DNA from: Liquidambar formosana
Lineage: Eukaryota > Streptophyta > Magnoliopsida > Saxifragales > Altingiaceae
Assembly: GCA_039720395.1 (NCBI GenBank)
Contig: CM077820.1
Coordinates: 55,248,196 to 55,312,195, forward strand
DNA: 64,000 nt
Direction: 5' to 3'
Both the position numbers and the translations under genes were made by a program. Shown in pieces: positions 33,633 to 45,879 of the stretch. Positions within the stretch are counted from its first letter, which is position 1. Each line of letters begins with the position of its first letter. The notes under the pieces are model-generated. The model searched no databases, was not told where the DNA came from, and worked only from the letters and a program-made list of their open reading frames with translations.

Positions 33633-33943
33633 TGGGCAACCACTTATTTAGTCTAGCTTCTTGTTTAGGTTAAATATATGATATTTGTCGGGTGGATTCA
33701 TTTTTATTAAATAAGTTGTGGGTTGTTTCCTGCTATCGAATCTCTCTTTCCCTCTCTCTCTCAAAGCTTCATCCTTATTGAATTACTAGCACATCTCAGA
33801 CATTTCATAGCGCCCTTTTTTTGTTAAAAAAAAAAAAAAACTTATGTTTCAGAAATATGTTGGTTTTCATATTCAAGGCATTAATTTGTTTACACCTTTA
33901 CATAAGAGAAATTTTTATAAGTAGGAGTATTTGTCCATAACAT

Positions 33944-34043
33944 CGGCCCTTATAGCCTATGGTGGGATTAAGGTGTGGGTAGTCTAAGGATTGAGTCTCC
34001 TCTAATGTAAACCAACTCTCCCAAAAAAAAAAAAAAAAAAAAA
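33944..34043 (+). repeat. SINE with poly(A)-like tail
   Basis: Runs from about cggcccttatagcctatggtg, through the box B-like aaggattgagtctcc, to a long A tract at 34021-34043. The head, box spacing and A tail fit a tRNA-derived SINE. Confidence 0.6.
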
Positions 34044-34457
34044 AGAAAAAAAGGGGAGAGCATTGGTCTATGACTTGAGCTTGTCACGCCAGAGTTGACG
34101 GTCCTATTAGAAAAACAGTTGAACATTGTCACATTTTTAACGTTTGAGTCGTTTGAAGTATGCCCAATAGTGAGTGTACGTAGACAACTATAGAAAAGCA
34201 AGGCTGCTGCTTCTGGAATATAATTTGGGCCCTGGTGAGAGACCTCAGGAGTCAGGACTGCCTCTACGCCTGCCATCAGCTAAATTCTTTGACAGGAAGA
34301 CTTGATTTTGTAGCATTTTACCATCCTACAAATCAAAGCCCACTAATCTGTCAATATATATCCACAAAAAACGAAATTGTCTCAGCCATTTATGAGTCTA
34401 CATAAACCACAGTAAGGTCCCTATCATAGACATGTCATATGTCTTTAAAATGATAAG

Positions 34458-34851
34458 CATAGTTATTAAACCCGGATCAGGCCGGGCATTTCGATCGGTG
34501 AACTGAACCCTTGACAGGTTCAATTTTATCATCGGATTAGAAATGCAAACTGATCGGAATAAACCGGCTTGAACCGTGTCAAACTGGTGGATTTTTTACG
34601 AACTGATGTAAACCGGTCTGGTTGGACCAGTTCAACACTAGTTGGCTGTGGAGTAATGTGTGTAAAAATACACATGGTTTTGCTACCGCTGGGAATTGAA
34701 ACAAGGATGTCTAACAAAGTTAAAGTGATTAAAGAGGTTCTTAACCATTAAACGTACCATGATTGGTTTAACTGGTGACCTGACAATTGAACTAATGATC
34801 CCATAATCCGACTTCTAAACCGAGTCAATATCCCGTCCAGGTTTAACTATG
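34458..34851. mobile_element. hAT-like MITE with exact 8-bp target duplication
   Basis: The target duplication atgataag at 34450-34457 and 34852-34859 flanks 394 bp. The ends pair as catagttattaaacc (left) and ggtttaactatg (right). The interior is rich in AACCGG/CCGGTT words. An 8-bp duplication is the hAT hallmark. There is no transposase. Confidence 0.82.
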
Positions 34852-35169
34852 ATGATAAGTTTTCTGCACCTGATATGCGTAGAGGACTGATTTCTGCCGG
34901 ACTGCATCTTTTTGAGTTTTGACTCACAAATAAACTATTAACACTAACAACTGTTAAAAAGAAATAAACAAATAAAGGGCTAAAAAAAAAAAAGTGTCAC
35001 ACGTGACACGACCTCCACTGAGTGACTAACTTGAAAAAAACGGTGCGTTTTGACGTAGGCACGCTGAAAAACGGGGTGCGTAGTGCGTTGTTAGGCCAGG
35101 TTGTTAAAAAAGGCGTTTTTCTGTTGAGACATTCAATACAAGTGTGTTGTCTTCTTTGTTCTCAGAGTT

Positions 35170-35307
35170 CCAACACTCCTTTACTGATAGTGGAATTGGA
35201 ACTGAACCGAAGAAAAAAAACAAAAACAAAAAAAGCCCTAAAACGATGCATTCCTCATCAATGGTAGAGTTGGAGGATCTCTCTCACCGTGCCTCCCTTC
35301 TTATAAG
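35170..35307 (+). other. Candidate 5' UTR exon of the IDM-like gene
   Basis: Sequence ending cttcttataag|gtacac could donate to an acceptor at 36949 (catgcag|gtgag), 47 bases before the coding ATG. Joined this way the upstream frame hits a stop at once, so the exon would be untranslated. The second ACD gene has a related leader after its own AG (43219). Inference only; the 5' limit is arbitrary. Confidence 0.35.
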
Positions 35308-35724
35308 GTACACCATTTTCCCCTTCTATGTACATTTAGTTAACTACTCAGGTTCAATTGATTTCTCTCTGTTTTCCCATCTCTCCTTATTATGAAACCC
35401 CCGTTCAATTTTCCATGCAAAAATTTTCCCATCGTGAAAAATCCTGTCTTTGTTTAGAAAGTGAGGGATTCATTTAGAATACTTTATGCCTAGAGCTGTA
35501 TTTTCCTGTCGAAATTATATGATACGTGAAGTTCTGGAACTGAGGCTTTTAGGTTTTACTGTAATTCTCATGCACAAGTGGGTTGCTGGATAGTGGATAC
35601 TCTATTCGAGTGGTTGCATTCATGCGTCTTGTGAAAATTAAAGCACTCAATTGTGTTCTGCATAAAATTTTAACATCCGACGTGGGATTATTAAATTGGA
35701 TGAGAATGCAGTTGTTATAATAGT

Positions 35725-36484
35725 CAATGTTTTAAAAACCCGACCGGTTGTTGAACCGGAAAGGCGACCGGGTTAAGGGTCAGCTGTTTAACCGTCGGAA
35801 CCGTGATGTCATCATGATGTAATAGATATATTAAATATTAATTAAATTGAAAATTAAATTGAAAAGTTTTATAATAGTGGCAATCTCATAAAATTAAATC
35901 CTATTGTTATAAAATTTTAAAAAGAACTATTATTATCCATTCAATTATGATTCCTATAAATCATCATAAGAGAAAAACATCATATGTGACATAGTTTATA
36001 GAAGATTATTTAAAGACAAAACACTTTGTAAATTGCACTGGCCATAAACCATGAGAGTTGAGAATTAAACAGTTAGAGAATACATGGTACTATCAGTACC
36101 TTTGAGTGCATGAGAGAGAGAGAGATAGAACACAATCACAAAGAGAAAAGGATAGCAATATGCCTATATATATAAGGAGACAGAGATAGAGGCTTGTTTG
36201 AGTGAGAAAGACTAGTCATTCCAGTGAAAAGAGGGATTCTTGCCATTCTTAGGATGAAACATAATGGGAGCCATAGATTTGGGGGCTTTTAAATGGGATA
36301 AAAGAAACCCCTAGTTTAGCCGAACCGATAACGGGTCGGCCAGTTCACCAGTCAAACTAGTGGGTCAAATGAGCGTAATGTTCAAAAAAGTTGGGTGGAA
36401 GCAGTTTTGGAGGTTTCCAAAACCGTAAACCGGTTTACTGTCCAGGTGGTTGTACTGCCTGCTTCAGTCTGGGTTTAAAAGATT
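35725..36484. mobile_element. Larger relative of the AACCCGG-ended element, in the candidate 5' UTR intron
   Basis: The left end caatgttttaaaaacccgac and the right end gtctgggtttaaaagattg form an imperfect inverted repeat. The interior has many ACCGG/CCGGT words like the element at 34458. The flanks gttataatagt and gttatagt are similar but not identical, so the target duplication is uncertain. Confidence 0.5.
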
Positions 36485-36996
36485 GGTTATAGTTAAAATT
36501 TAATAATGCTGAGTAATTTATATTTTTTGGAGGAGTTGTTTGTTGGGGGGGAGGGGGTGTGGTTTCTATTAAAGTTTGATGTGAGCAATGGATAAAACCA
36601 TTGCACACGAAGATTGCATTTGGTTGTTTGTTGGATTTATATAGGTGTGGCATCAAAGTTGATTTGGTGGAGTGAACTATTGTCATTGCCTAGGTGAAGT
36701 TGAGTGGAGAGAGGAGAAATGGGAAAGTTGAGAGCGGAGAAGGGTGTTCTAAAGAAAAATTTGGTAAATGGGTAAAAAATTGATAGAAGTCTTATATGTA
36801 ATTTTAAACCAAAACAAATATGTGTCCCACTAAAAGATGTGTTTTTGTTTTTGAATTATATTCATTGTATTTCTAATATCATTTATATTGAAAAGTTTGT
36901 AAATCATAGCTAAAATATGATCAGCCTAAAGATCTTAAAGTACATGCAGGTGAGTTTAGAAAGTTCCATAATTGCAAAAGAAGCTAAGCTAGCAGC

Positions 36997-39199
36997 ATGT
37001 ACTTCCAAGAGAATAATCATCTTCCTGGACCAGTTGTCGAAGTATCATTGAATGACCAGCATTTTTTACTGAACTTCATCATGAGCACTTACTTGGGTCC
37101 TGATGTCATGTCTGACAACCCAAGACGCTCGGCATCTCAAAGATTGGCCGAAGGTTTGCCACCATACACTGCGTACGATCTGGGCCCTTCATTTGTCAGC
37201 ATTTTTCAGTTGGAGAGCTTGTATTACTATGTACTGAGGAATGCTCATCCAAGCCTAGTTTTGAATCGAAACTTGTTGCACATGTATCTGAAGGGAAACC
37301 TACTCCTGCCAAACTCAGGGCTGCCAGAGGACAGTGAGCAGTTCACCAGTTTTTTCCCTTCGAATCTTCATGAACAGACAAGTTACCCAGAAAGCTTCAA
37401 GATCGTAAAGGGGATCGTTCTTATTGATGATCCTGTTACATCATATATGAAACAGGAGGACATGGAAAGATTCAGATGCTTATCTGGTATAGATAATTTT
37501 AAGATTGACATCGATGAATCCCTACACCAACATGGGGACTGGACAGGCAAGGAAGAAACTCAGCAGCAGCACATGAAAAATTATGCGGAGATAATGGCAG
37601 GAAACATCTCCAATGAAAATTGTTATTTACCAGTGAAGCTTCAAGATGACTCGAAAAAAAGACGCCGGTCTGAGCCTTGGCAAATTCAGGTTCCTACATG
37701 TTCAAATGGTGAGCATCTAAGCAAAAAACTTTCAAATGGTGAGCATCTAAGCAAAAAACTGACTTTTTCAAGTACCTGCAATTGGGACGGGCCTTCGATG
37801 ATGTCCCTTTTCACTGTTCCAAATGTGGAAGAATGTATCTCGAAGGCATCTATTTGTTTGACTGGAACAGCAAGAAAAGGGAGAGCTGGACCACCTGTTG
37901 GTGTTGTGGACATAGGTGTCAGCGAAGTTGCATATTTTTTTCGAGTTGCTCTACCTGGGGTTAGGAAGGATCGTTGTATGTTTCTTCTCCTTTCCTTTAG
38001 TCTCTTTGCTGTATTTATGCTTGTATATAGAATCCAAGATGCAACTAAGATGTGGACCCCTTGTTTTTTATGAACTAGCCAACAAATCACCTCCTCAGAA
38101 TTTAAGGTGATTGGAAAGCCAAAATTGTCCCTTAGTGCATAGAACAGATTAGGGAATTAGAAACAATTTTGTCTGTGCATTAGAAGAGATACCTGTTCAT
38201 CCAATCTAGGAAGTGTCGAATTCAATTATGCACTCTGTTTGTGTTAGCTATCACCTTTTTTTTTTAGGTGTCTATAATTAGCATCTTGGTTATAGTTATC
38301 AGTCATGAATGCTGCTCTATCTTCATCTCTATGACTGCCTATTCTATGGGTGATAGTTTACAATGTCCTGATTAAGTGCCCTGGAATGTGATGATCAGGT
38401 TTTTGGTATATGACAATCCAATGGCCCTGCTGATCAGGCAGTAAGGATGGACGGGTTGGTCCCCATGCATATGTGTTCTGTAAAGCTTGGCACAACAGCC
38501 TTGGCGGTGCCGTGCTGTAAAAATGATTTTTTTAAAAAAATTATTTTATTAATTTATAGCTCTTTATTTCCTTGGCATAATCATCTATAAAATTAGTAAC
38601 CTTCACATTCATTCCCCCGCCCCTTTCTTTAAGAGGGGGAGTAGGGGTAAATGAAAAATAGTAATATAAGACTTGTTGCAATATTACTACTCTGTGGGAA
38701 TGAGGAAAATTAAAAATTAGGAAGGGTTTGTGATACTTTTTCTGAGGGTTGGAACTTTAAATGTCAATCTATGCAACCATTTTATGTTGCAAATCTGAGT
38801 GCTTACTCACAAGCTATTTCATTTCCTTTCTGTTCGAGAATTGCGTAAATTCACAACCAATTGTCATTACCCTATGCTTTTCCTTATAAAACGGTGTGTT
38901 CTGTTTCTCTACACTTGAACATATTGGTAATATGTTTTGTAGCAGGTCAGTTTAGCTGTGAGGTTGAATGTGATGGGAAGGTCCTCATCCGAGGGTTAAC
39001 AGCAAGTGGTGGACAAACGATCATGAAGCAGTCACGTGCGTACCATATGAAATTTCAGCAGCTAAGCCCACCTGGACCATTCACACTTTCTTTCAGTTTG
39101 CCAGGGCCTGTTGATCCGAGGCTGTTTTCACCTATATTCAGAAATGATGGAATTTTTGAAGCAGTCGTCGTGAGATTTGGAGTAATATCTGGTCTTTAG
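36997..39199 (+). CDS. IDM2/IDM3-like alpha-crystallin domain protein
   Basis: Two coding exons, 36997-37975 and 38946-39199 (phase 1, GT-AG), encode 410 residues. An N-terminal region (LLNFIMSTYLGPDV, GLPPYTAYDL) precedes a basic nuclear-localisation-like KKRRR at residues 220-224. A C-terminal HSP20/alpha-crystallin fold follows from about residue 288 (TGTARKGRAGPPVGVVDIG, ALPGVRKDRC, FSLPGPVDPRLFSP). In Arabidopsis, IDM2 and IDM3 are nuclear chaperone-like partners of a histone acetyltransferase complex that prevents DNA hypermethylation; a like role is inferred. An in-frame 30-bp duplication gives SNGEHLSKKL twice (37701-37760). It is followed by a short ACD paralogue. The exact IDM orthologue is not settled. 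Confidence 0.8.
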
Positions 39200-40459
39200 G
39201 CACACGGTCAATCCTACAATCCATACAATTTTCCCGAGTTGGATTGGCTGCGATCCTTTGGGTCCTCTAGCTGCTGTATTTATGTTTTTAGTGTATGTAG
39301 TGTATGTAGTAGTAGTGTAAGAATGAATGTAATTTCTGTCGTAGAAATGTAGGGATCGGAAGATAGAAAGTTGTAGTGGATCGGTTGAAGTTCTGGGTTG
39401 GAGCATAGCCACCCTAGCTGCTCTTTCTCACGGGGCATGCATAGGCATGGACTATATATTGGTGATGTAGTCTGGCCTAACTCCTCGAATTGCTGTTTGT
39501 GTATCCTTTGTATAATCTGAGTAGTTTCTGCCAAGTTTGATTAGGTTTGTGCGTATGGTATGAAGTTTATAGGCTTTGCCTTGTGTTTGGGAAAATTTAT
39601 GGTCTTTCAAATTGTCTCTATGACCTTCACCATCGATCTTCCTTGGAATCGAAGAAATTCAGAGGGTTCAGAGGCCATCAAAGATAGTTGATCTCTCAGC
39701 CCATCAGTTCTGGTCATGTCTTAAAAGGTAGCTTCTGACACATCATTAACCTGATTGGTGAGATCCATTCAACGGTGATTTATATACAGGGATGTGCACC
39801 TGCGGCCGTCCTACAGAGGGATTTATTTATTTATTATTATTATTTTTTTTTTTTTCATGATGGAAATCGTAATCGTTGATCATGATTATTCCATCTCATC
39901 GTGCATGCATAATCAATGATTACGATTTTTGTTACAAATAGCGCACATCGTTAGTGAACAAATTTTTTTTTTCTTTTTTTTTTTAAAAATCTTGAACTCT
40001 TTATATATATAGATCGGCAGGGCCCTATGAGATTAAAGAGTAGATTTTACCTTATATTATTTTAATAACAGAAGGTTAGGTAATCAGATATATATAAGTT
40101 AAAATTTGGATTTAAATTTATAGAACAGTGTCAAAACCATTTGTTGATATTAAAGGGTTTAGGGTATGGATAAATTTTATCGATTATCAAAAGAATAATA
40201 ATAATAATAATAATACATTTTTTATATTATTTTTAAATGATAATGGAAATGTTAGGCATTTTGGAAAATTTATGTTAAAATAATCTTAAAAGTAGCAAAT
40301 GCAATATTTTATTGTAATGATTGTAAGGATATTAAAGTCGTTCTCCCTTTGCTATCAATTTCGTTAGCTACGCCACTTTGCTCTTTTCAAATTGGAAATA
40401 GTGTGGGTTGGAAGAATGGTTGAATCTTAACTATGGTTATCTGTGTGTCAATAATTATT
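39200..40459. other. 3' flank and spacer after the IDM-like gene
   Basis: The 3' UTR is followed by AT-rich spacer with poly(T) tracts near 39839-39855 and 39963-39983 and an (AAT)n run near 40195-40214. No gene is seen. Confidence 0.5.
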
Positions 40460-41928
40460 GGGCAAACTACATATTAGTGTTACTAACTTTACCCTAAATT
40501 TCAATGTGGTGTATAAACTTTTAATTTGTCCAATTTAGTGCACTAACTATATATTAGTGTTTCAATGTGGGTAAACAAGGGACGGCCATTTAGTTTACTA
40601 ACGGAGACCTCACGTGGCGCTGACGTGGCGATCCACGTGGCGCTGACGTGGCATCCCTGGTGGAGTCTCCTAGGAGAAATTACATATTAGTGTCACTAAC
40701 TTTACCCCAAATTTCAATGTGGTGCATAAACTTTTAATTTGTCCAATTTAATGCACTAACTATACATTAGTGTTTCAACATGGATAAACATGGGACGACC
40801 ATTTACTTCACTAATGGGGACCTCATGTGCCCTCACGTGGTGGCCCATCTTGCACTGATGTGGCATCCCTGGTGGAGTCTCCCCATTTTTTCCCACCATT
40901 TGCATCTCACGTGCGCGGCATCTGAGAGATTATTTACATTGATAACCCCTTATGATCTAGGGCTTCTGACCCAAGAGTGAGAATGGTGGTGGGAGTGGGG
41001 GACGCAAGGAGCTACTTTGCTTCCACATCGACTGCGAACTGATCTGAAGAATGGTAAAGATGATCTTCGGGAATGGTGGTAGGGGTGGGGGACGACGCGT
41101 GGGTTTGGGGAGGGGAGAGAATAGAGAAAGGATAGAAGGTAGAATTAGGGTTAGGGAGAAGAGGAGAGGGAAAACTCCATTTCTTTGAGGAAGTCGTTAA
41201 TGTGGCAATAAGGGTGGAAAAGAATGGGGGAAGAGGGAGACTCTCATATCACATAAGTGGCACCAGTGTGTCTGTCTTTTCATGGTGGCAATAGTGGTAG
41301 TGGTGGCAGTAGTGGAAGACATGGTGAATATCTTCCTACTTTCAATAGTAGCCTTTCTTCTCTTCAGATAGAAGGGATTGTAATTACGTATGTTGGGAAA
41401 GGGAAAAGGGAAATGGAAAATGGAAAATGGAAATGGGAGGGAAGGTGGGGTTTCCTATGCTCTATCATTTTTTACTATGAATGGGTTCGTCGAAACAGCT
41501 TTGATGGAGACTCCACCAGGGATGCCACATCAATGGCAGATGGGCTACAACGTAAGCGCACATAAGGTCCTCGTTAGTGAATTAAACAGTCGTCCCATGT
41601 TTATCCACATTGAAACATTAATGTATAGTTAGTGCATTAAATTGGACAAATTAAAAGTTTATGCACTACATTGAAATTTGGGGTAAAGTTAGTGACACTA
41701 ATATGTAATTTCTCCTGGGAGACTCCACCAGGGATGCCACGTCAGCGCCATATGGATCGCCACGTCAGCGCCACGTGAGGTCTCCGTTAGTAAACTAAAC
41801 GGCCGTCCCTTGTTTACCCACATTGAAACACTAATGAATAGTTAGTGCACTAAATTGGACAAATTAAAAGTTTATACACCACATTGAAATTTGGGATAAA
41901 GTTAGTGACACTAATATGTAGTTTGCCC
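40460..41928. mobile_element. Mutator-like element with long, dimeric inverted repeats
   Basis: The arms at 40460-40882 and 41507-41928 are inverted copies. Each arm is itself two head-to-tail copies of a unit of about 215 bp (for example 40460-40675 and 40676-40882). The outer ends are gggcaaactacatattagtg and its inverse. The flanks ataattatt (40451-40459) and ataatttatt (41929-41938) form an approximately 9-bp, near-perfect target duplication as made by Mutator transposases. The 624-bp centre has no transposase frame. The arms carry several CACGTGG/GACGTGG boxes. Confidence 0.8.
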
Positions 41929-41938
41929 ATAATTTATT

Positions 41939-43219
41939 TTACACTCAAATTTCAACGGGGATAAGAATTGTGATAATTTATCCTCCTCAATCCCATCATT
42001 ATATTTTTATCGATAGGCTTATAAAAAAAATCTTTGTATTTAAAGGTTCTAAATTATATGTATACAGACTACAGAGGATCTAAAAGCTGCCGTGGGGTCA
42101 TATACCCTGATTTGAGAAAAATCTTCAAAACGTCAGCCTTTTGGTGGACCAGAGACGTTACTCAGCCAGAGGGTTGGAAACATTTTGTCTCGCCGCCGTC
42201 ACTTTTCCGGCTATTTATCGGTAACCTTTTCGACGATAACTATTATGGTTGTGCGCTTTGAAGCTCATGTGCGGTTCAGTCGCATTCCTGTTTTGTTTTG
42301 TTTGTTGTTTTTTTACTCTGCTCTGAGATCGATCGTTCAAATGATCATCTCTACCTAGGGTGGGTTTGGCCGATTGTAGAGTCCTATTCGTTGTGGTGAT
42401 TGCAATGGAACTTTGATGAATAATTGAAGACAAAGAAGAAGATGAAAAATAAAAAATTCCAAAGTTTATTTGTGGGATTCCTTCTGACGGCTAATGGCTT
42501 AAATTAAACTTTGATGGATTGGTTAGAGAAAAAAGGACTGTTATGCAATCAATGTGGTTCCTAAAGTGGGAACTATTGCTCTTCTAAATGGTCTCATTCT
42601 TGCTAGGATTAAAGAGAGAAGATATTTTAGAGATGGTTTGTTTTGCTTGCATTCAGTGTTTTCTTCATAGACTATTATTACTTCTTTTATCTTGCAGGAC
42701 CCAAATCTTTATAAAGTATGAATGATCCTTTTTCAAAGTTTTTATTATCTCTAATTTGTTTAAAATTTTGTGCAAGTTTTGAGTTGTTTAGGTTATTGAT
42801 GTCTTGTCAGAAATTGCAAACCTTTGTTTGGCCCCTTCCCATAGTATCTTTGGTCTGATTACTTGTGAAATAGATTGCAAAATTGTCACCCCTCTCTCTG
42901 GTTACATTCTTTGCATTCCTCTCTTTTGTTATTTCTTTATTTATTTTAATCTATGAATTGGCAACACGAAAGGAAGTAAATAAATTAGCAGAACCATGCG
43001 TTTGCAGCCACCAATTAGTATCATCCACATTAGCAAAACTTGAAAGATTTTACGTACGTTGTTGCAAGTAACTCTGAATTTCGTAAGATTCTTTTTAAAA
43101 ACAAGCTACTGTTATTTTCCAACTTAAACAAAATTCTATTTTTGCCCAAAAGAAAAATTCAAAAATAAAATCATACTCTATTAAGTTCCACCATATGCTT
43201 ATGTGGATTAAATTTATAG
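41939..43219. other. 5' region of the second ACD gene
   Basis: A mildly GC-richer stretch at 42060-42260 could be a promoter or untranslated leader. The rest is AT-rich with candidate intron features (cttgcag at about 42692, tttatag at 43213-43219). No coding exon could be supported. Confidence 0.4.
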
Positions 43220-43265
43220 GTGAATCTTGAGCTCTCAAGTCTGTAAAAGAAGCAAAGTTGGTAGC

Positions 43266-44474
43266 ATGGATGCGCGAAAGTAGGCAGACCCTCCACAATT
43301 GAAGACATCTGTTGTTTTAACTGGAACGGCTAAGGAAGGGAAAGCTGGACCACCCGTTGGTCTTGTTGACATCGGTGTGAGTGAAGAGGCCTATCTTTTT
43401 AGAGTTTCCCTGCCTGGCGTCCGGAAGGATCAGTGTAAGTTTTCTGTCCTTATGTATATTCAAGATGGTCTTCAAGCTCAGGTAGACACTCGAGCCCTGG
43501 TCTGTGTTGTGTCCAGATTTATGTGGGCAGGTTCCTCTATGTGTAATTTTTGCTGATATTTGATATTTAGTCTGCCAAAAATTTTGGCTTCCTTATGTTT
43601 CATAATCAGACACCACTGTCACCATGTAAGGCATCAGAATTTGGTGGCCAAAATTTTCCTGGAACTGGGTCTCAAAAGGATGACACTGTTTTGTGTCCTG
43701 TTTATTAAATTAGGGTATTAAGATCAGCAGCCTGTTCACTTTTACAGGAGGATGTCTGTGGTATTCAAGCACCATATATTTTACGTCAAAAATCTCACTC
43801 CTATATATATTTGCACTTTGTCTTTGCAACGACAAGGTGACCTAGTATAGAAAGAATGACAAACTAAAGAAAATATGGGTAGGAAATTATTCTCTGCAAC
43901 ATCAAGCCCATTTATTTTATATATGTATATTTTTTCTCTTTCTCTTTTTCCTTCCCATTTTAAAAGATCCATTAAGGTATGTCATTTTTGCTCATATACA
44001 ATATATCATTTTGTTACATATTTGCTCTTTGTCTTCACAATGACACGTGCTATGCGCAAGAAAAATTGTGAAGCACAGCTAAAAATGTGTATTTTTTTTT
44101 CCCTGCTCAAGGCACTATTAAAGCTGCTGCGGCTATGAAGAATACTCCCTGGGCATGTAGCCCAATTTTCTCCTTACATTGCATTTAAGATACAGATGAC
44201 CAAATAGATAATGCTTATCATAGCAGGTGGGGTGAGGTGCGAGATCCAACAGGATGGGAAGGTCTGTATACGAGGAGTGATAACCGATGGAGGAGGATTG
44301 AAAGGTTCATCAAGTGTATACCAGATGCAAGTCCATCAACTGTGCCCACCTGGGCCGTTTACAGTTTCTTTTAATCTGCCTGGACCTGTTGATCCCAGAT
44401 TATTTTCGCCCAATTTTAGGTCTGATGGCATCCTGGAAGTGATTGTTATGAAATATAGAATACCCGCTGTTTAG
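43266..44474 (+). CDS. Short alpha-crystallin domain protein (ACD22.3-like), 5' end doubtful
   Basis: HSP20-fold paralogue of the IDM-like gene. Exon 1 ends at 43434 (VSLPGVRKDQ, phase 1) and exon 2 is 44227-44474 (CEIQQDGKVCIRG, FNLPGPVDPRLFSP, then a stop). Its leader from 43220 aligns with the leader of the upstream paralogue, including the AGCATG start context. From that ATG (43266) the frame is open except for TAG at codon 6 (43281-43283), before ADPPQLKTSVVLTG. A CAG-to-TAG change would explain this. Otherwise translation starts elsewhere or an upstream exon exists. Arabidopsis also has an IDM2 and ACD22.3 neighbour pair. It may be a pseudogene. Confidence 0.6.
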
Positions 44475-45258
44475 ATATATGGCCCCATCTTTCCTTTCTT
44501 GAGCTTTTTGCAAGAGCAGTTCTTATCAGATATTATGCATTCATTTTCCAATGGGGATGAGGCATGGATTTTGAAGTTACAAATACACCGGTGGTTGCAA
44601 ATATGAGCAAGTGTACATTTTGAGGATTGCACAAATCATGCATAGAGAGTCAAATAAAAAATATATATAGACAATTGTTTCATCCTTTAATTAGATGTTC
44701 CATGACTCATTTACGAGATAGTTTGAATGCAACTCTTGACTATTTTTGGGAATTTGTTTTCGTTGTTTCAATATTGTTTCTGGATGTTGTGAATTTGGAT
44801 TATCCAGTCAAGAATATTTCTCAGTTAAAAGAACCTATTGACTTGGTTTTGGAATTAGGCAGAGTTAACTTGAATTAGAAAGACTCGTGCTTTTATTTTG
44901 AATGTAAATGTTAGTTTTTTGTGCGGCTGTTTTACTTTATTATTGCCCATTAGATTGAGGGTCTGGATTTTCTTTTCTCCCCTTTAAATGCTTCAGTGGA
45001 TCGTAACAAATATTTGAACATAGATATATTTAACTGTCAAGTGGCACATATGAAGTCTGCTGGAGACACGAAGTTATGACTATTTCTTCTTATAGCACAC
45101 TCAGGAATCAAGATTGTAAACTCTTCATTGGTTGCAATCGAAGGGCGAGGGATCCTCACTATGGTCTTCCGTTTAACAGACGGGTTATTGAAGCTCTTTT
45201 TTGGTCCCCCACACCCGCACACAAAGAACGGTGGAAAAAGAAAAGTGAAAAAAAATGT
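44475..45258. other. Spacer after the second ACD gene
   Basis: 3' flank and AT-rich DNA. No gene or clear repeat was recognised. Confidence 0.45.
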
Positions 45259-45623
45259 GGCACCGTTTGGTTGCACTTTTTAAAAGAAATTTTTTTTTTA
45301 AAAAGTAGTAAAAATCATTTTTTATTTTCTTGCTTTTTGCTTTTAAGTAAAAGCAATAAAAGTAAAAACGCATTTGGTAAAAATGATTTTGCCGGTGATA
45401 TTTTGGATGTAATGGGAAGTTCTACTGAATCATCGTTGCCCAGATGGAAGCTTAGGAGAGGCACAATCTTTCTCGATCGCAAATTTTTCAAAAATTCAAA
45501 TATTTTGCTTTTTGCTTTCTAGAAGTTCTTTTTATTTCCTCTAACTGAACAGTGTTTTTTACTTTTACAACTTTTTGCTTTTAAAAGCAAAAAAAATCTT
45601 AAAATAAGTGCAATCAACGGGCC
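45259..45623. mobile_element. MITE with GGCACCGTTTGGTTGCAC inverted ends
   Basis: The left end ggcaccgtttggttgcactt and the right end aagtgcaatcaacgggcc are inverted near-copies, with inner tttgcttttaa/ttaaaagcaaa words also pairing. It is about 365 bp and non-coding. The ends resemble widespread plant hAT-type MITEs; no clean 8-bp duplication is seen. Confidence 0.65.
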
Positions 45624-45848
45624 TGTATTAATTCTGTTTTATGCATGCATGTTGGTATTTTCCTTTCCTTTGTGTTTTTTTGGTCGCCAGGAGGGTTCAA
45701 TCTTACTTAATAACAATATAATTAAAATACTCGGTAAAAATAATATTCAGTGAATGGGACTCACAAGTGTCACATTTTCAATATATAAAATAATTATCAA
45801 GATGAGGTAATATTATCAGAGTTTTGTGGTTGTTTGTTTTTTTTTTTT

Positions 45849-45879
<31 letters not shown>

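Noticed and set aside
42034..42261. 75-codon ORF upstream of the short ACD gene as its first exon
   Set aside because: No resemblance to ACD or IDM sequence, no donor site that joins in frame to 43284, and a TATA-like start region fits a leader better.
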